From contig OX465598.1 in NCBI GenBank assembly GCA_950022295.1, positions 182,275,501-182,339,500 on the forward strand: a stretch of 64,000 bases of DNA, read 5' to 3'. The notes beneath the pieces are model-generated. The model did no database searches and was not told the origin of the DNA. It was given only the letters and a program-made list of their open reading frames with translations. This DNA comes from Bromus sterilis (taxonomy: Eukaryota; Streptophyta; Magnoliopsida; Poales; Poaceae). Shown piece by piece: positions 1 to 10,600 of the stretch (positions are counted from its first letter, which is position 1; each line of letters begins with the position of its first letter). The position numbers were made by a program, and so were the translations under genes.

Positions 1-233
1 ACCATTTGGAGACATTTGAGTAACGGACAGCGAGAGCTCTTGCACCTAATGTTGTTATGTTGCTCGTTTCAATGCCAATATAGACTCTTGCCTGTTATGA
101 CTTGAATTGAATCACATACCTTGATTGATTTACTTTTCAAGATTCTTATATGGTTGCTAGCATGTCACCAAAAAAATTATGCTTGTTATCATTTACCTAC
201 TCGAGGACGAGCAGGAATTAATATTGGGGATGT

Positions 234-2357
234 TGATACGTCCCAAACGTATCTATAATTTCTGCTTGCTCCATGCATGTTTTGTGTGATATTGCTATGA
301 TCTAGATACACTTTCATACACTTTTGATCATATTTGTACTAACCTATTAACTCAGTGCACCCCAGTGCCAGTTCTTGTTTTCTGCTGTTTTTCTATTTCA
401 GGTTTCCCCCATATTAAAAGTGCTCCAAAAATTCGGGAAAAATCAGATAAAAATCAGCGTTCCGGAAGCTTTCAGATTCACCGAAGAAGGGCCAGAGGGG
501 CCCCACCTGGTGCCCAGGCGGCCAGGTGGCGCGGCCTAGGGTGGGGCCGCGCCGAGTGGCCGCCTGGACTCCTAGTGGGCCCCCCGGAGCCCCCCTTTGG
601 CTCCTATTTATTCTCCCATCGCAAAAACCCTGATTCCAGACCCCTTTTCTCCAGAAGCAATTCCGATCTCCGCCGCCATCGCCGACAAGTTTCGGGGGAC
701 CAGAATTCCTGTGTCGGCACCCTGCAGGGATGGGGAAGTGCCCCCAGATTCATCTCCATCGACGGTGCTTCCTCCCTCCATGATGCGGGAGTAGTCCCTC
801 CTCGGGGCTGAGGTTTCTACCAGTAGCTATGTGGTCAATTCTCTCTCCCATGATGTGATCTTTGTTGTGATCATAGGCTATGTTAATCTAGGGTGATCCC
901 ATGATATTTCCCCTTCCTCTATGTATTGGATTGATGTACTCACTTGATCTTATCTAATATAATCCCCGAGACCATGGTGACAGCGGTCTATTGGACATGG
1001 GTTAGAATAATATTTTCATGAGTGATTTCATATTTTGTGTATTGATTGAAGATTGAGAGTCTCTTGGTGCTTGTCTTTGACTATCCTTGAGATATGTTGT
1101 GGTGATTGTGGTACTCTCTTTGGATGGCCGCGGTGACATTGGGAAATCCATAGATTGTGAACTAAGAACTTTGAGGTGTGCTTTTGTAGCCATACATAAT
1201 TCTCGTCCACTCTTGAGCACAAAGGAATGACCTCCGAGTGCGTCTTCATTGCATGTTTTATGGGAAAATATCATGTGATTATACTATGTTAATGTTGTTG
1301 AGAGTCGCCACTAGTGAGAGTATGAAGCCTAGGCCTTGTTTCCACCATTGTTACACCGTTTGTGCTCACTTTTGTCACATGTTTGCTTGCTGTCGTGGTC
1401 ATACCTAAGGTATGCCCTTAAGTATCACATATCATGGGGTACCCTTAACAAGATAATAAGAATAAGATTGACATATAACCGAGTCAGGTGTTACTCGATG
1501 ATCAAAGTATGATTATGCTTCCGAGTAACAAATAACCCGGGGTGACAAGCTACTCGGACACAAAGCTACCGAGTAACGAGCAACTCGGACAAGAGGATGG
1601 TCAACGGTCATCAAAGTTATACAGTCAAGCATCCTGCTGCACCCATTATAATACGACTTAATGGAGGAGTTTCTATGTTTTAACTAGAAGCGTTATTCCA
1701 GCACTAATAGGCATTTAGTCCCTCATTAATTCCCCATTTATGTAATTTAAGTGGCGTGGAGGTGGCGCACTCTATATAAGCCACCCCCACCACCACGGGG
1801 TTGCGGGCTCTCTGGGACACTTTCTCTTCTTCCTCCTCTCTCACGGGATCTTATCCCATGTAATGCCATGTTCTTCGTGTTCTTACACAGATAAAGGAAA
1901 AGCTCCTCCGGGAGCATGAGACGTAGGGATGTTATCTCCTCCGCGAGAGTCCCGAACTGGATAAAATCACCTGCGTCCACCCATTTGCATCTCGATAGAT
2001 CATGCTCCGTTCATACCCCTCTCTCTATTGTCAGGATCATATCCACGACACTTGCTGCACTTTTTATTGCAGATTTATATTACTTTGTTTTGCCACACCT
2101 ATCACCCATATTTGACCATCTCTTCGCCGAACTAGTGCACCTATACAACTCCTAGTTGTATTAGGTGTGTTGGGGACACAAGAGACTTCTTGTATCTTAA
2201 TTGCAGGGTTACTTGAGAGAGACCATCTTCAACCTCTACTTCCCTGAGTTCGATAAATCTTAGGTCATCCACTTGAGGGAAATTGCTGCTATCCTACAAA
2301 CCTTTGCGCTTAGAGGCCCAACATAGTCTACAAGAATAGAAGCGTGTGTAGACATCA
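234..2357 (+). repeat. 3' LTR of the left-edge gypsy element (interrupted)
   Basis: The LTR runs from TGATACGTCC to gacatca with a 5-TG...CA-3 structure, and a polypurine tract abuts its 5' end. The short open frames inside it (for example 365-811) are low-complexity frames in the GC-rich transcribed part of the LTR. I do not regard them as genes. Confidence 0.7.
1391..2050 (+). mobile_element. Solo LTR of a Tat-type gypsy element (same family as element E)
   Basis: The element starts TGTCGTGGTCATACC and ends atatccacgaca. It is flanked by an exact 5-bp direct repeat CTTGC (1,386-1,390 and 2,051-2,055), so it is a complete LTR left after unequal recombination. It matches along its length the interrupted 5' LTR of element E (28,878-29,269 plus 54,790-55,063). 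The two share the same start, a TATA box in the context gcgcactctatataagcc (about 1,766-1,783), runs of ACTCGG/CCGAGT motifs in the upstream half, and a common end (attgtcagg...atatcca). Confidence 0.9.
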
Positions 2358-4690
2358 AATCTCTATTATATACAAAATACGGGACGTTTCCTCATCCGTT
2401 TGCACGATTATTTCGCTCGTGGACTTCACCCGCCTTCTTCCGGCCCTTCCCTCGCTGGCTTAATTGATTCTTCCACCTACTGTAATGCAATTTCATCAAT
2501 ACCGGTTTATGTTTTCTCTTGACCCTAGCTGGATTTTATACTTCACCTGGTGTTTCTCGTGCCTAATTTGTTATGTGCAGCTTAATTGGCAGGGTATCCA
2601 CATGGGTCGATTAAATCATCCTAATTTACCTAACTTCTTTCAATATCCTTTTACCATGCTATACTACGATGAATTACAACACCTCTATGCGCTAATTCAC
2701 CAAGGAGAGCTCCCCGTCTCCATGATCGATTCACTCGCACGCATCGGCAACGATCAACTAATTGCCAGTCAAGCAGACGATTCATCGCGACGAGCAGACA
2801 ATCCGAAATAAGAATAGGATTCGATGCCCGCCTCTAAATCGATCCTGTCGTACTGTTCTTCACCAAGAGCACCTAAACAACTCTCCAAGATCAAGCCCTT
2901 GATCAAGATCCCCATACCGCAGCTCGCCGTTTTCCAACAACCCGTCTTAGTTGCCTAGTTAGAAAATCCTAAGTACTCATGTATCCCGACTATTGATTTC
3001 TCATTTGACTCAAGTATGCATGGTGTGAGATTCTACTTTGGTTCTTCAACCACATCCATGGAGTGCAACAATAAGGCGGCGTCCGCGGGGCTGATTATTG
3101 TGTGGGCGTGTTGAGTAGGGCTGCTTGACGCGCGCGCCATCCTGAAAGACAAGTTCGGACGGTCTTCGCCAGGGCGGTCACGGACAGCTCCCAGGGTCAT
3201 ACGTCATCGTCGATCGGTAGATTGGTCTTTTGCATCTTCTTTACAAGAAATTCACCAGTATGATTGCAGTCTGCTGACCTCCACTCCTATTGTTGATGAG
3301 AGTTTTGTGATGTTTACTCATGAGCAGTGCTCATGATGCACTTGACATGCCAGCTAAGAAATGGAAGAAATTGAGGTTAAGACAAAACCTTGCGAGGTCA
3401 ATGCGTCAGTGTCACAATTTTTGAAGTTCTATCATACTATAGTTAATAAAAGACCATCAAATATTTAGGATGTGTTTTGAAATATGATGTTGTGAAATTC
3501 AATGCGCAACAAGTTCAAGTGAGACATAACTTGCTGATAATAACGTGTGTCGATCAAGTCTTACTCATCCAAGCACGACGTAAAAGGTGTCGAGAGAATC
3601 CAAGGAGTACCATGATGTTAGGATAGCGGCGAAGGCGACCTTTGAGTCAGTGTTGTTTATTGCGATAGAGCTGTCTCAGATGGGGTCTCACGGGAAGGGA
3701 CTGCAAGCCGGCAACACTAGCATGATAAGGTTCGTCTTTTGCAGAATTCTAGAGTAACCACGGGAGACATGACCGACGAGGAAGCCCCAAAGGCCTATGT
3801 CACCGTCGCAGTCTTTGTCATAGAGCACCAAGAGGTCCGAGGAAAACATTGTGTTCAACCAGAGCGATGAAGATGACAACCATGTAGCGGAGGATCTCAT
3901 ATGGACTCCACAGGCGCGCTGGTCTCCCTAGAGGAGAACAACATCAAACGCCTCGGTACCGATAAGACCGATAGCATTTAATGCTCCGGAGTAGCATGAG
4001 ACTCCATGACATGAGGCAGACAAGAAGGTGTTGGGTGCTGATCGCGGATGAGGCTCTACGGCGGGGCTTGGGCTCGCAAGGGATCATGCTCCTTGGGACA
4101 CTATCAGGTGATATCGGCGTTAAACTGCTCCGGTGATACAAGCTAGCGTAATACGTTGGATTGCAGATCCAACGGTCATGAGACAAAATCCTGAGAATTT
4201 GCAAAACAAACCTCACATAATATGATATTTTCGTATAGGTTTAGGACCTCGTCTCACAGTTGTTGGATTGAAATCCAATGTCTGACAGCAGCTCATATCA
4301 GCGTAGCATCAAAGGGCCAGTATCACCAGATACTTTCCCCGTGCTCCTCTTCACATTGATCCTCGGTTGGTACCAATGTTTATGCGCACTCACCTAGGCT
4401 AGGGTGAAGTTAGGCTAGGCGGAGCAGGCAAGCAGCAGTACATCATTGAATACCATGTGATTCCTTTTGTTCTCAATGATTTGATACTGCTAATTGATTT
4501 TATTATACCTCATAGAATTGAGATTGATCATGTTCATTGTAAGTAGGTGAATAATGCCATCACCATCGACGATTGTGGCAAAGAGAAGAATTGGCAACAC
4601 CAATGGACTGCTGGGGGTATGCAAAATTTTTTTTCTCCGTTGTAATGATGCATGTGCATGCTTGCTAGTTTACCTTTAAAAAAACTATTA
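2358..4690. other. Spacer without a recognisable gene
   Basis: This 2.3 kb has no feature I can name. A 115-codon open frame at 2,464-2,811 (+) has no recognisable motif, and a possible splice acceptor (tgtgcag) lies inside it. Frames at 3,688-3,900 and 3,944-4,216 on the - strand are equally featureless. Base composition is mixed and no terminal repeats were seen. It may be degraded transposon or gene debris. Confidence 0.5.
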
Positions 4691-4810
4691 CCTCCGATCC
4701 ATATTAATGGACTCAACTTTGTCTCGATTCGTATGTATCTAGTTAACTATTTAGACTAGATACATATGTATCTAGACAAACTTAAGTCCATTAATATGGA
4801 TCGGAGGGAG
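4691..4810. mobile_element. Stowaway-type MITE (120 bp)
   Basis: A perfect-looking foldback opens with CCTCCGATCCATATTAATGG and closes with its inverse complement ending ggatcggagggag. It is flanked by the dinucleotide TA on both sides (4,689-4,690 and 4,811-4,812), as expected for mariner-derived Stowaway MITEs. A second, related copy in opposite internal orientation lies in intron 2 of the myotubularin gene (8,259-8,376). No coding capacity. Confidence 0.9.
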
Positions 4811-5982
4811 TAGTGATTTTGAAACGAAGCGTGCATTCAGCTTCAACAAAGAGAGAAATCCTTCTATGACACTACTCTTAAATTTGATGTCTTATGTGAC
4901 ACTCCCAATTTTTTTCTTCCTCATGTGACCTCTTGTATTAAATTTATGCCTCATATGACACTGTCGTCCATTCTGTTAATTCCTTCCGTCACTTTTTACC
5001 CGTCTGGACCAAACTGCCCCCATTTGGCTCGATCGAGCCCGCAGCCTTCTCACGCCTTATGTGTGAATCTGATTGCTTATGGCACTTGTTGACAATTGTT
5101 CAATCGATTATATACATATAAACTTTGTGCAAGGGATATGGCATCAAAATACAAGGGAGGTTTTGCTGATTTTTTGAATTTTTTTGAATTACCGCTTCAG
5201 TTATTATGAATCTACTTGCACGGTTCTATATTACATAGTAATACAACAATATTTTTTGTATTTTTGTCACACATTGCACCAGGGGAAAAAGTGACTTTGT
5301 ATTTGAAAAGTTAACACCGTTAACTCTAAAAATACACTAGTGTCATGTGAGGCATAAATTTTGGACAGTGATAACTGTCGAACGTCAGGACCGATGGGTT
5401 GGTACCGAACACCCAAAGACTAGCACTAGAAACAGTTGCATCTAGTGTCAGCTTTTTTGATTTTCTGTTTTCAAAAAGTTTTATCTTTCAAATAAAAATT
5501 CTAAATAAATTTCCGTTTTCACCATTAAATCCGTCGCGAAAGATCTTTGAAACTAGATCTCATATCGATATGTTTCGACAAAAAAAATTTGGTTAAAAAT
5601 TGCCATGTCTATAGCACTTAAATTGCCATGCTGTTTGCACTAAAATTACCATCATTTGCTTCAACTACATTTTTTTGCACTCTTTCGTCAACGTTCTATG
5701 TAAATTTGTCGTAATTCATAAAATAAAACTTTATAAAGTTACGTTGGGTAAACACATGTTTATTTTGCCATGGAAAAAACACATCTTAAATTGCCATGTC
5801 GAAAGATATGTTAAATTTTTCATGGACACAAAAAGTAATAGTTTGTCATTGGTAGATAGAAAAAACTTGGGATGCTGATAACTACCACATGTGTGACACG
5901 AGTACATGACAATCCTTGATGTTTTTTATGGCAAGTTTAGTTATGTGAGGGTGGCAACTTCAAGTTGTAGACGCTAGTCCTA

Positions 5983-6490
5983 CGAATAAGAATTGCCATG
6001 TCCTATGAATAAGAATTGCCATGTCCTATGAATAAAAATTGCCATGTCCTATGAATAAAATTGCCGTATATCGGAGGCACTTTCGCCAACACGTTTTTTA
6101 GATGCTAATTTTAGGTGTACATAGATGACAATTACTAGCCAAAGTTGCCATGTATTTAACAAAGTTGCCATCTTACATGTGCTAAAGTTACCATCAAAGC
6201 GCGTGGGCTTGCCATTTTTCCGCTCACAGGTCGTGGCACGTTTTTATGGCAATGCTGATAACTACCACATGTGTGACACGAAACATGGCAACCGCTGATA
6301 TTTTTTATGGCAAGTTTAGTTATGTGAGGGTGGCAACTTGAAGTTGTGGACGCTAGTCTTACGAATAAGAATTGTCATGTCCTATGAATAGAACTTGCCA
6401 TGTCCTATGAATTAGAATTGCCATGTCCTATGAATAGAAATTGTCATGTCCTATATATTAGAATTGCCATGTCCTATGAATAGAAATTGT
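5983..6490 (+). repeat. Tandem 23-24-bp repeats in the TIR element
   Basis: Units of the form cctatgaataagaattgccatgt recur about four times at 5,983-6,060 and about six times at 6,358-6,490. A few more follow at 6,712-6,780. A flanking segment of about 130 bp (gctgataactaccacatgtg... at 5,876 and again at 6,253) is also duplicated with a period of about 377 bp. The array looks like replication-slippage expansion inside a non-coding transposon. Confidence 0.8.
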
Positions 6491-7000
6491 CATGGGCACA
6501 AAAAAAATCACCGCCAGAGCAACACCACACCGTCGATAAACTCCCCCCCCCCCGATCCATGTCCCCTCTTCCACCGTCAAGCGTTGAGATGCGTCGAAGG
6601 ATCTCCTCGATTCGTAACCTAGGAGACCGCCGTGTCGCACACCCCTCCCCCCGCTCGCGCCAATTATCTGATCGGGGTCCACTGAGCATCACCGCAGCTC
6701 TTCCCGGCCCTCCTATGAATAAGAATTGCTATGTCATATGAATAGAAAATTGTCATGTCCTATGGATAGAAATTGCCATGGGCACAAAAAATAGTTGCCG
6801 CCAGAGCAGCACCACACCGTCGACAAACTCTCCCCCCGATCCATGTCCCCTCTTCCACCGTCATGCGTTGAGATGTGTCGGAGGATCTCCTCGACGCGTT
6901 CGTAACCTAGGAGACCACAATGTCGCGCACCCCCTCCCCCGCGCCAGATATCTGTTCGTGGTCCACTAAGCATCACCGCAACTCTTCCCGGTCCTCGGCG
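6487..7000 (+). repeat. Direct duplication of a 210-bp GC-rich block
   Basis: The block at about 6,493-6,705 is repeated at about 6,780-6,992 with roughly 90 percent identity by eye. Shared landmarks are gccagagca, ccgatccatgtcccctcttc, gatctcctcga, cctaggagacc and gtccact(g/a)agcatcaccgca. The open frames across both copies (for example 6,487-6,741 and 6,734-7,009) follow the duplication and lack motifs. The GC-rich block differs from the AT-rich rest of the transposon. It could be captured host DNA, but its source is not recognisable by eye. Confidence 0.75.
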
Positions 7001-7460
7001 ATGAGTCAAAATCCGTTAAAATACAATAGTGGTTTTAAATCTAGAAGAAAATAATAGTTGAAAGATATCATGACAACTTTAGTGTAAACAGGATGACAAT
7101 TTCAGTGTAAACAGCATGACAACTTTTGATCCGAAAATAATAATTCTCGAAACATATCAATATGAGATCTAGTTTTGAAGATCTCGTCGAGACGGATTTA
7201 ATGGTGAAAACGAAATTTTAATCGGAATTTTTATTTAAGAGATAAAACTTTTTTAAATGAGAAAAACGCAAAAGTTGGCTATGGATGGATCTGGATCAAT
7301 ATTGTTGCGCGAGCGTTTGGGCAGACTTCCTCTGCTCGAACGTTCGACAGTTATCATTTTCCTAAATTTTATACAAATGACTATAGAAAGAAACGAAAAT
7401 TAAAAATGTCACGTAAGACATCATATTTTAGGAGTGGTATCATAGAATGAATTCTCTCTT

Positions 7461-7631
7461 AACAAAACCGCGCCGGCACGAATCCGAGACGGTCGCCTCC
7501 CCGGACAAGCCAACGCCAAACCAAAAGCCCACGCGAACGCAAGACCACCCCCCTCTCTCTCTCTCTCTCTCGCGACGACAACGAGAAGCCGCGGCGCTGT
7601 CAAGGTACCACGCCACTTCCGCTCGCCGGAG
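7461..7631 (+). promoter_or_regulatory. Probable promoter-proximal and 5' UTR region of the myotubularin gene
   Basis: This stretch lies between the end of the TIR element and the start codon at 7,632. It is GC-rich and contains a (CT)n microsatellite at about 7,551-7,570, common in plant 5' UTRs. The start codon context is ccggagATGG, with G at -3 and +4. No clear TATA box is visible in the unique segment, so the transcription start may lie close by, or inside the transposon arm upstream. That is inference. Confidence 0.5.
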
Positions 7632-10600
7632 ATGGAGGCCTCTGGGAGTTGGGACGCCATCGACTGGAACCAAATCGAGGTACGGTTGACCCCCCCCCCC
7701 CCCCCCCCCCCCTCCCCACACCTTGCTCGTCCCCGCGGCCCCTCTTCCTGTACCTATCGCCTCGGCCGTGCGCGGGAGTTGGGGGCTGTGGGGCTTCCGA
7801 TTCCCACGCGGCGCGCGGGGCCACCGCACAGTGCGAGCGCCCATCGCTCCTTTCCTGGCTCCGATAAGCGCGCGCATGTGCTCCGGCGCGTGTGCGTAGG
7901 GTTAGGTTGCAGTTGTGGCTGTGGTCCGATGCTCTAATGCGCCTCTCTCTCTCTCTCTCTTTTTTTTGGTCGTTTCAAGGATCCGAGGTCGCGGAGGCCC
8001 TCGCAGGGCATGGAGGAGTTCCTGCTCGAGGACGAGGAGGTTTATGCCCAGGTTCGACTCCATTTCCCAAGTTTAAATTCCCCACCAATTCCATGGATTT
8101 CATTTTCTGCGGGGTTGGTGAATTCAGCTTCGTGACCTAGTGTTTGTATTTATGGTGGGCGTGGATTGCCATTAATGCGATATGTATTGGTTGTGACGGT
8201 GAATGAGTTTCTAGATTAGCCCAATGGCATTGTACATATCTCAAATTTTATACTACTACCCTCCGATCCATATTAATGGACTTAAGTTTGTCTAGATACA
8301 CATGCATCTAGTCTAAATACTTAACTAGATACATACGAATCTAGACAAAGTTGAGTCCATTAATATGGATCGGAGGTAATAAAACAAATGGGCCAGTATA
8401 ACCATTGCAATATTGCTGCACATACTATTTGTGTTGGGGCAGTATAAGTTTGATCTCCCGTCACCATAGAAGTGGTGGCAAACGAAAATGTCCAATACTG
8501 GCAAAGACTTTCTTGGATCGAGAGGGATTGAACCTTTCCTGTCTCGTGTGTGTGTGTGTGTGCCCGCGCTACCTCTCAGACATGGATGTTACGTTCCATG
8601 AACCGGAACCTTTTTATGGTGAGAAAACTGATCTAAGTGTCTTGTTTGAAGCACTTGACCAATGTCTCCCACCGAAAATTGATCAAGAGGGGAAGAGTAG
8701 TAGCACACCGATGCAGATGATGCAACAGTCACAATCACCTTTAGTAGTCGGCTCAATAAACACCTATGGCTCTTGCGATACAAGCATAAACTTCCACCGG
8801 TGAAGTGTGGTGTGGCACACCGGCACCAGCTAAGATTGGTTGTGTGCCTAGGTGGACTACAGAACAAGAGGAGCAGCGAGAGGTTTATTCTCGAAAAACA
8901 TGCACCGACTAAGTTTGGTACTGTGCTGAGGTGGACAACAAAGCAAGAGGAGCGGCTAAAGGTGTATTCACGGAAGCAAGTTGAGGGTGTTGCACATCAG
9001 GCGGAGCAACTAGATCAGCCACTGACGGAACAACAAGGCAGTACTGATGTGATTTATATCTCATCTAACGGGGATCAGACTAAAGGGTTAGTGATCTTGA
9101 GGAGAACTACTCCAGCAACAGCAGGGATACCGGAGAAGCAGTATTGGGTTCGATGACAATGATATTACGGACTAACGCAGTCTCCAACAGCTTGGTTTGA
9201 CATGTTTAGACGGGTGGTGTGTGAAATGGGATATGGACAACGCAATGGTGACCATACATTGTTTTATAGACACTCTAAAGGGAAAAATACCATCCTTGCA
9301 GTTTATGTTGATGATATCATTATCACCGATGATGATGACGTAGATATAGCAAGGTTAAAAGGGTCTGAGCAAGGCCTTCAAAGTTTAAGATCTTGGTCGA
9401 CTCAAGTACTTCCTTGGTATAGAAGTGGCCAGGTATGGAAAAGGAATAGCTGTTTCTCAAAGAAAGTATACCCTAGACCTCCTCTGTGATGTTGGCATAT
9501 TGGGTTGTCCAGCTGCTTCAACCCCAATTGACCAAAACCATAAAGTGATTGCTCAATCTGGTAATCCGGTGGATAAAGAAAAATATTAGCGATTGATGGG
9601 AAGATTGTTGTACTTGTGTCATACATGACCAGACATTGCATTTGCGGTAAGAATTGTGAGCAGATATATGCATGAGCCTAGAAGTGAACATCTTGAGGCA
9701 GTATATAGAATCTTGAGGTACCTGAAGGGTTCTCCTGAGGAAGGACTAATATAGAAAAGTCATGGACACCTTGTCGTGGATGGCTATTGTGATGCTGATT
9801 GGGCTAGCTGCCTGGATGACAGGAGATCAACTTCAGGCCATTGTGTTTTCGTAGCAGGAAATCTAGTGTCTTGGAGAATAAGAAACAACTTGTTGTTACC
9901 AAATCAACTGCAGAGGCTGAATACACAGCCATGTCTCAGGGATTGAGTGAGTTGTTATGGACAAGGAATTTATTAGAAGAGCTGAAGATATTGAAGACCA
10001 GTTGTATGAATGTATGGTGCGGCAACAAGTAGTTGATTAACATAGCAAACAACCCGGTTCAACATGATAGAACCAAACATGTGGAGATTGATAGATTCCT
10101 TATCACATAAAAACTGGATGCTAGGATTATCAAGATAGAGTATGAGTTCTGGGCAGCAAATTGCAGATTGCTTGACTAAAAGACTGGAGCGTGTGATAAG
10201 ATGGAAATGATAGATATCTATCACCCCTCTTGAGGGGGAGTATTTATAAGAGAGGTCCATCTCGTTGGCCCATGTGGCATAGGCCCATTGCTACTAAGTT
10301 TCCTAGACGATGTCACGAGTGAGACTCCCCAACTCTCAGCCGCCAGTGCTATCGAAGGTTGGTCTCCATGTCCACATTTTTCTTGTGTCCCCTTACTCAT
10401 ACTGAAGATATTGAAGACCAGTTGTATGAATGTATGGTGCGGCAACAAGTAGTTGATTAACATAGCAAACAACCCGGTTCAACATGATAGAACCAAACAT
10501 GTGGAGATTGATAGATTCCTTATCACATAAAAACTGGATGCTAGGATTATCAAGATAGAGTATGAGTTCTGGGCAGCAAATTGCAGATTGCTTGACTAAA

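Larger units (their letters stand above)
1..2357 (+). mobile_element. 3' end of a Ty3/gypsy LTR retrotransposon, truncated by the window edge
   Basis: Bases 1-233 are the last non-coding internal stretch of an LTR retrotransposon. They contain the ctcgaggacgagcagg motif common just before the 3' LTR of grass gypsy elements, followed by a short polypurine tract (attggggatgt, about 223-233). The 3' LTR then starts with TGATACGTCC at about 234 and ends at gacatca, 2,357. The LTR is interrupted by a 660-bp solo LTR (1,391-2,050), so its own length is about 1.46 kb. No gag or pol remains in view because the body lies to the left of the window. The same TGATACGTCC terminus opens the LTR of the Athila-like element at 30-53 kb, so an Athila-type origin is likely but not proven. 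The target duplication cannot be checked. Confidence 0.75.
4849..7460. mobile_element. Non-autonomous DNA transposon with long terminal inverted repeats, MULE-like
   Basis: The outer left arm (4,849-4,905, aagagagaaatcc...) is the inverse complement of the right end (7,405-7,460, ...gaattctctctt). Matching arms continue inward. The stretch around 5,357-5,390 (taaattt...gataactgtcgaacgt) pairs with 7,335-7,375, and 5,455-5,585 pairs with 7,140-7,275 (agatctagttt...ccgtttt). The left arm carries about 400 extra bases. The core holds tandem GCCATGTCCTATGAATA units and duplicated GC-rich blocks but no transposase. Long arms and scrambled content fit a Mutator-like or foldback element. I could not find a clean 9-bp target duplication, so the superfamily is uncertain. 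The right arm abuts the 5' untranslated region of the myotubularin gene. Confidence 0.65.

Noticed and set aside
5983..6490. CRISPR-like array
   Set aside because: Units are contiguous degenerate tandem repeats without spacers, in plant nuclear DNA within a transposon.
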